This document shows positions 5,789 to 6,554 of a stretch of 6,554 nt of DNA, in pieces. The stretch covers positions 1 through 6,554 of the forward strand of contig JALWJI010000029.1 in the NCBI GenBank assembly GCA_027081695.1. Direction: 5' to 3'. The translations under genes and the position numbers were made by a program. Source of the DNA: Acidilobaceae archaeon. GTDB taxonomy: Archaea > Thermoproteota > Thermoprotei_A > Sulfolobales > Acidilobaceae. The notes beneath the pieces were generated by a model. The model searched no databases, had not been told where the DNA came from, and was given only the letters and a program-made list of their open reading frames with translations. Every line of letters begins with the position of its first letter. Positions within the stretch are counted from its first letter, which is position 1.

Positions 5789-5811
5789 GCAAATATTGTG
5801 CTAAGGAATGG

Positions 5812-6554
5812 ATGCTTGTCGACGAGTCAATGATACAGGAATTTTATCCTGGCATAACAATGAGTGATCATGGAAGAGAATGGAGCGGTATAAACGATAA
5901 ATGGGAGGATCTGGGAATATTGGCTCGGCTCGAGGCTGATATTGCAGTCATAAATGGGAAGGTTATTGAGAAGTTCTCAATGCCTTTCCATAGGGATGTA
6001 TTCTTTGAAACAATTATAATACCTGGGTTTAGCGATGCTCATGCACATCCTCAAGTAATAGATGCTGGGCTAGTTCCTGGCCAAGTGTGGGGTAATAGTT
6101 ATGAGTGGTTAATGAGTAGGAGACTGCATGTTGATGAGGCATTAATAAGAAATGATATTGGACTAGCGTCTACATTGACGGAGCTCGTGCTTAAGCGTGT
6201 ACTCTTAGAAGGAGTAACACTAATAGCGTTAACTGGTAGGCTTGAGGCTAACATTAAGGCTGTTGTAAAGGGTAGTGTGGCTCCACGCGTTGTATTGCTA
6301 CCAACTGTTATGAGTAAAAGAGGATGGAGTAGGCCTGAGGAAATCGATAAGCTATTCTATAAGTATAGAATGTACATAAACGATGCATTGTTGAGGCCCG
6401 GCGTATTTGTTCATAGCATATCCTATGCAAGCCCCCAGATGATCTATAGCTCGCTTGATATTGCGCGGAAGATGAGGGCACCGCTTGGAATGCATCTCAG
6501 TGAAGGTATTAGTGAGAAAAAGGATTTTTTAGAGCTCCTTGGAGACAAGGTATC
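5812..6554 (+). CDS. Amidohydrolase-superfamily metal-dependent hydrolase, partial (C-terminus beyond right edge)
   Basis: The frame is open for 247 codons to the right edge. Residues 43-73 (ADIAVINGKV to IIIPGF) are the short beta-sandwich segment that precedes the barrel in cyclic amidohydrolases and deaminases. DAHAHP follows, with the HxH metal ligands His77 and His79. Later, FVHSISYASPQ (199-209) and PLGMHLSEG (224-232) match the strand regions of ATZ/TRZ-type deaminases (HLSE), with His228 as the likely next metal or substrate ligand. The remaining ligands (a further His and the catalytic Asp) would lie beyond the window. The substrate is unknown: a deaminase of a modified purine or related ring, or an imidazolonepropionase-like enzyme, would fit. 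The N-terminal 40 residues are longer than usual. ATG at 5812 is the first in frame after a TAG at 5773 (AAGG 4 nt upstream); ATG at 5830 or 5860 are alternatives. Its start is divergent from the oxidoreductase gene, 73 nt apart. Confidence 0.8.
   Translation, partial: MLVDESMIQEFYPGITMSDHGREWSGINDKWEDLGILARLEADIAVINGKVIEKFSMPFHRDVFFETIIIPGFSDAHAHPQVIDAGLVPGQVWGNSYEWLMSRRLHVDEALIRNDIGLASTLTELVLKRVLLEGVTLIALTGRLEANIKAVVKGSVAPRVVLLPTVMSKRGWSRPEEIDKLFYKYRMYINDALLRPGVFVHSISYASPQMIYSSLDIARKMRAPLGMHLSEGISEKKDFLELLGDKV

Overview
The window looks like a piece of a thermophilic crenarchaeal (Thermoproteota) chromosome, most likely Desulfurococcales or a close relative. The evidence is an archaeal-type DNA primase large subunit, an archaeal CTP-dependent riboflavin kinase, GGTG(A) ribosome binding sites, TATA boxes placed about 25-30 nt upstream of short leaders, a GTG start, a heavily sequon-rich membrane-anchored surface protein, and a very GC-rich structured RNA in an otherwise AT-leaning background. 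The genus cannot be fixed from the sequence alone.

Layout, left to right. (1) Positions 1-838, minus strand: priL, the DNA primase large subunit, cut by the left edge before most of its Fe-S domain. (2) Positions 839-1024: a divergent promoter region. (3) Positions 1025-2401, plus strand: an MmgE/PrpD family protein (2-methylcitrate dehydratase-like). (4) Positions 2402-2433: a 32-nt convergent terminator region. (5) Positions 2434-3618, minus strand: an exported surface protein with a beta-rich ectodomain, a coiled coil and a C-terminal membrane anchor. (6) Positions 3619-3741: a divergent promoter region. (7) Positions 3742-4206, plus strand: ribK, archaeal riboflavin kinase. (8) Positions 4215-4297, minus strand: a structured RNA with all the hallmarks of an archaeal H/ACA pseudouridylation guide RNA. 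(9) Positions 4353-5738, minus strand: an FAD-dependent disulfide oxidoreductase of the CoA-disulfide reductase / NAD(P)H:sulfur oxidoreductase group. (10) Positions 5739-5811: a short divergent promoter region. (11) Positions 5812-6554, plus strand: an amidohydrolase-superfamily enzyme cut by the right edge.

No gene-free stretch exceeds 300 bases. The genes alternate in strand and appear to be single-gene transcription units, so no operon logic ties them together; they cover replication, organic-acid metabolism, cell surface, flavin cofactor synthesis, rRNA modification and redox/sulfur metabolism. RibK makes FMN, the precursor of the FAD used by the oxidoreductase, but they are convergently transcribed and any link is only biochemical.

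The most rewarding item is the H/ACA guide RNA: a 9-bp lower stem, a guide pocket, an upper stem, a k-turn with tandem G.A pairs, and an ACA box 15 nt below the pocket. It has no coding potential and would be missed by protein-only annotation. I found no CRISPR array, transposon, tRNA or rRNA, and no convincing new multi-gene system.
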